64,000 nt of DNA from Trebouxia sp. TZW2008 (Eukaryota > Chlorophyta > Trebouxiophyceae > Trebouxiales > Trebouxiaceae), in assembly GCA_002118135.1 (NCBI GenBank), contig BDIU01000253.1, positions 124,001-188,000 of the forward strand, read 5' to 3'. The translations under genes were made by a program, and so were the position numbers. A model generated the notes under the pieces. That model did no database searches, was not told the DNA's origin, and saw nothing but the letters and a program-made list of their open reading frames with translations. Of the stretch, positions 63,948 through 64,000 are shown one piece after another (positions within the stretch are counted from its first letter, which is position 1; the number at the start of each line of letters is the position of its first letter).

Positions 63948-64000
63948 CTACAGCATACAAACACCTTGGAAGCTGTGAAAAGCAAAGACAAAACAGCATT

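Overview
The window is nuclear DNA from a photosynthetic eukaryote, most likely a green alga. The genes are split by many short GT-AG (occasionally GC-AG) introns. Several recognisable products are plastid proteins with transit-peptide-like N-termini: ORANGE, an ARASP-type site-2 protease, an RH22-type DEAD-box helicase, an organelle-type valyl-tRNA synthetase and a DUF819 membrane protein. The adenosylhomocysteinase carries the plant-type insertion, and a plant-like U2 snRNA gene is present. Species cannot be named from sequence alone. All exon models below were joined by hand from splice sites, reading phase and family conservation.

Layout. 1-10.1 kb (-): DNA ligase I, C-terminus off the window. 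10.8-14.6 kb (+): an unrecognised gene, then a decayed KDZ (Kyakuja-Dileera-Zisupton) transposase. 14.8-20.1 kb (-): an unrecognised gene and a Crinkler-type nuclease-plus-kinase gene. 21.3-22.6 kb (+): small secreted protein. 23.9-26.6 kb (+): SPFH/HIR protein. 28.2-31.3 kb (-): ORANGE, divergent from 31.8-36.4 kb (+): site-2 protease. 36.9-42.4 kb (-): RH22-like helicase. 42.4-43.6 kb (-): hypothetical gene. 43.8-46.7 and 48.2-52.7 kb (+): two Ala/Gln-rich genes with a U2 snRNA gene (-) between them. 53.6-57.1 kb (-): adenosylhomocysteinase. 57.9-61.6 kb (-): DUF819 protein. 62.4-64 kb (-): valyl-tRNA synthetase, N-terminus off the window.

The most striking property is not any one gene. At least eight of the multi-exon genes carry 'exon echoes' in their introns: tandem, diverged, usually truncated copies of a piece of the neighbouring exon together with its splice site. 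Examples are five copies of one ligase exon start at a 120-121 bp period, five copies of a ValRS exon end, three copies of the helicase DEAD exon (one reading DKAD), and a nearly intact second copy of a helicase exon with both splice sites and matching phase, which looks like a mutually exclusive alternative exon. This points to a mutational process acting at exon-intron boundaries, and possibly to a reservoir of alternative exons or decoy splice sites.

Functionally the window mixes nuclear genome maintenance (ligase I), splicing (U2), plastid biogenesis (ORANGE, ARASP-like protease, RH22, ValRS), methyl-cycle metabolism (adenosylhomocysteinase) and a patch of mobile or conflict-related genes at 11-20 kb. 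ORANGE and the site-2 protease share a divergent promoter region of about 570 bp.
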